NCBI GenBank assembly: GCA_020829485.1
Contig: JAIVFU010000007.1
Coordinates: 62,001 to 126,000, forward strand
Direction of reading: 5' to 3'
Length of the DNA stretch: 64,000 nt
Source of the DNA: Nostoc sp. CHAB 5834
GTDB lineage: Bacteria > Cyanobacteriota > Cyanobacteriia > Cyanobacteriales > Nostocaceae
Shown here: positions 62,683 through 64,000 of the stretch, piece after piece
How the letters are laid out: each line of letters begins with the position of its first letter
How positions within the stretch are numbered: position 1 is the first letter of the stretch
The notes under the pieces: model-generated
The model's input: only the letters and a program-made list of their open reading frames with translations
Databases searched by the model: none
What the model was told of the DNA's origin: nothing
Position numbers and translations under genes: made by a program

Positions 62683-64000
62683 CTATTTACTAGAGTTAGC
62701 TTCAGTGGCTTGATACGCTTGCAGGAGCCTAGCATGATCGAGAGTAAACCCTACCTGCATGGCTATCTGGGTAAATAAATCAATTTCAGGCTGTTGCCAA
62801 TCACGGGGGCCAGAACACTGATGTGCAATTAACAAGCCAAATAGCTGGTCATCTTTGAGAATGGGTGCTACTAAATTTGCTTTGACACCAAAGGATTCGA
62901 GCAGGTTAATGTGACAATCAGCCAAACCAGACTCGTAAATGTTGTTTGTTGCTAGAACACGACCAGACTGGTACTTTTCTACATAATTTTCAGTGAAACA
63001 AGGGTCGTAAATTTTAGACCGCAAAACTTTGGGATAACCTGAAACTACTGATTCAGCAATTATAATTCCGAACCAATTAGCGTAAAAGCTATAAACCAAT
63101 ACTCGGTCAACACTCAGTGCTTTGCGAACCTCTTCCACAGTGGTTTTAATGACATCCTCTTCGTTAAGCGATTGACGAATGCTGCGGGTAATATCCACCA
63201 GCAACTGACTTCGCCTACTTTCAGCTTCGATTCGTTGCAGAAGTCTTGCATGGTCGAGAGCAAATCCCACTTGCATGGCTATTTGGCCAAATAAATCAAT
63301 CTCAGATTGTTGCCAATCACGAGGTTTGGAACACTGATGTGCAATTAATAAACCAAATAGCTGTTCATCCTTAAGAATAGGGGCTACCAAATTTGCTTTC
63401 ACAGCAAAGGATTCAAGCAGGCTAATTTCATAATCAGCTAAACCTGCTTCATAAATGTTATTTATTGCTAAAACGCGACCAGACTGATACTCTTCTACAT
63501 AGCCTTGACCAAAATATAAATCTTGAATTTCAGATCGCAGAACTTTTGGATAAGTGAGGACAACTGATTCGGCAATCACAGTTCCAGAGTAATTAGCATT
63601 AAAGCTATAAACCATCACTCGGTCAGTACTTAGTACTTTACGAACCTCTTCTACAGTGGTTTTCAGGACATCCTCTTCGTTGAGCGATTGGCGAATGCTG
63701 CCGATAGTATCCGCCAGCAACTGACTTTGCACACTCTCAGCCTCGATTCGTTGCAGGAGTCTGGCATGGTCGAGAGCAAATCCCACTTCCATCGCTATTT
63801 GGGTACATAAATCAATCTCAGACTGTTGCCAATCACGGGGTCTGGAGCATTGATGTGCAACTAATAAGCCAAACAGCTGTTCATCTTTGATAATGGGTGC
63901 GACTAAATTTGCTTTTACACCAAAGGATTCTAGCAGGTTAATATGACAATCACGCAAACCTGCTTCATAAATGTTGTTTGTAGCTTGAACGCGACCAGAC
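62683..64000 (-). CDS. Partial tandem-GAF protein with cyanobacteriochrome-like motifs
   Basis: Open from the window edge to a stop at 62683 (at least 439 residues; N-terminus outside). It has at least two complete GAF domains and part of a third in tandem, each about 165 residues with near-identical linkers (LDHARLLQRIEAES). The last GAF has DPCF, the DXCF motif of two-cysteine cyanobacteriochromes, and ADCHINLLESFGVKANL, where Cys-His matches the canonical bilin site. The middle GAF has DLYF and ADYEISLLESF, so both cysteines are lost. The partial one has RDCHINLL. After the last GAF the protein ends within about 15 residues (AYQATEANSSK), so any output domain must be N-terminal. It could be a light sensor; assignment as photoreceptor is inference. 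Confidence 0.85.
   Translation of the reverse strand, partial: SGRVQATNNIYEAGLRDCHINLLESFGVKANLVAPIIKDEQLFGLLVAHQCSRPRDWQQSEIDLCTQIAMEVGFALDHARLLQRIEAESVQSQLLADTIGSIRQSLNEEDVLKTTVEEVRKVLSTDRVMVYSFNANYSGTVIAESVVLTYPKVLRSEIQDLYFGQGYVEEYQSGRVLAINNIYEAGLADYEISLLESFAVKANLVAPILKDEQLFGLLIAHQCSKPRDWQQSEIDLFGQIAMQVGFALDHARLLQRIEAESRRSQLLVDITRSIRQSLNEEDVIKTTVEEVRKALSVDRVLVYSFYANWFGIIIAESVVSGYPKVLRSKIYDPCFTENYVEKYQSGRVLATNNIYESGLADCHINLLESFGVKANLVAPILKDDQLFGLLIAHQCSGPRDWQQPEIDLFTQIAMQVGFTLDHARLLQAYQATEANSSK

Noticed and set aside
1..64000. tRNA or rRNA genes
   Set aside because: No cloverleaf-like or rRNA-like sequence was noticed on reading; a dedicated tRNA scan could still find one.

Overview
The window looks like a chromosome segment of a filamentous, probably heterocyst-forming cyanobacterium of the Nostoc/Anabaena group. 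The sequence evidence is frequent GCGATCGC (HIP1) octamers, a cyanobacterial-type Hfq next to dapF, a Mo-dependent-nitrogenase C-terminal-domain protein, a BchH/ChlH-type chelatase subunit, very large multi-domain signalling kinases, cyanobacteriochrome-like GAF domains, several Uma2 (DUF820) proteins and many short interspersed repeats. No rRNA, tRNA, phage or CRISPR array was seen. Most content is ordinary chromosomal housekeeping and signalling.

Layout. 1-2346: partial PAS/GAF sensor kinase. 2750-7917: Uma2, an ada-alkA alkylation-repair pair, an EamA transporter broken by one in-frame TGA, then divergent dapF and hfq. 8515-12704: a solute-binding lipoprotein followed by a membrane and a soluble diguanylate cyclase, which looks like a ligand-to-c-di-GMP input. 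12818-17174: Kef-type antiporter, a 21-bp tandem repeat and an SDR. 17175-23777: a 2200-residue poly-HAMP hybrid kinase. 24308-26616: a gene graveyard (frameshifted PIN, truncated Uma2, broken NACHT ATPase). 27266-31063: BchH-type chelatase subunit carrying three repeat-derived in-frame inserts. 31742-38136: amidase, hydrolase, flavodoxin, a small secreted protein and a nucleotidyltransferase/phosphomutase fusion. 38763-43501: a TPR-CHAT protease-like protein and a small upstream paralogue of its N-terminus. 44365-51523: a stress-related stretch (CsbD, TIGR02587/TIGR02588 pair, a ChaB-like protein, Dps, a secreted small protein, a GCS2-type ligase). 51787-56058: Mo-nitrogenase-C protein, obgE, a twin vWA operon and an HxlR regulator. 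56453-62616: ferritin-like protein, a TnpB element, an unknown membrane protein, a secreted nuclease, a sugar ABC permease and purN. 62683-64000: partial tandem-GAF protein with bilin-binding cysteine motifs.

The most striking feature is not one gene. The intergenic space is filled with at least eight different families of 90-210 bp non-autonomous elements with terminal inverted repeats. Many still have exact target-site duplications that I could read directly (44057-44244, 24111-24270, 8011-8137, 32935-33072, 56149-56377, 43782-43884). One locus (46989-47369) holds two such elements nested inside an older cruciform element, and the empty site can be reconstructed. The same small hairpin modules recur inside elements with different termini. 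Repeats have also entered coding sequence in frame (histidine kinase, diguanylate cyclase, poly-HAMP kinase, BchH three times). No transposase likely to mobilise these elements is in the window; the only transposase-like gene is a lone tnpB.

The best candidates for a functional system of interest are the CHAT-TPR pair (38763-43501), the binding protein-diguanylate cyclase cluster (8515-12704) and the partial cyanobacteriochrome-like protein (62683-64000).
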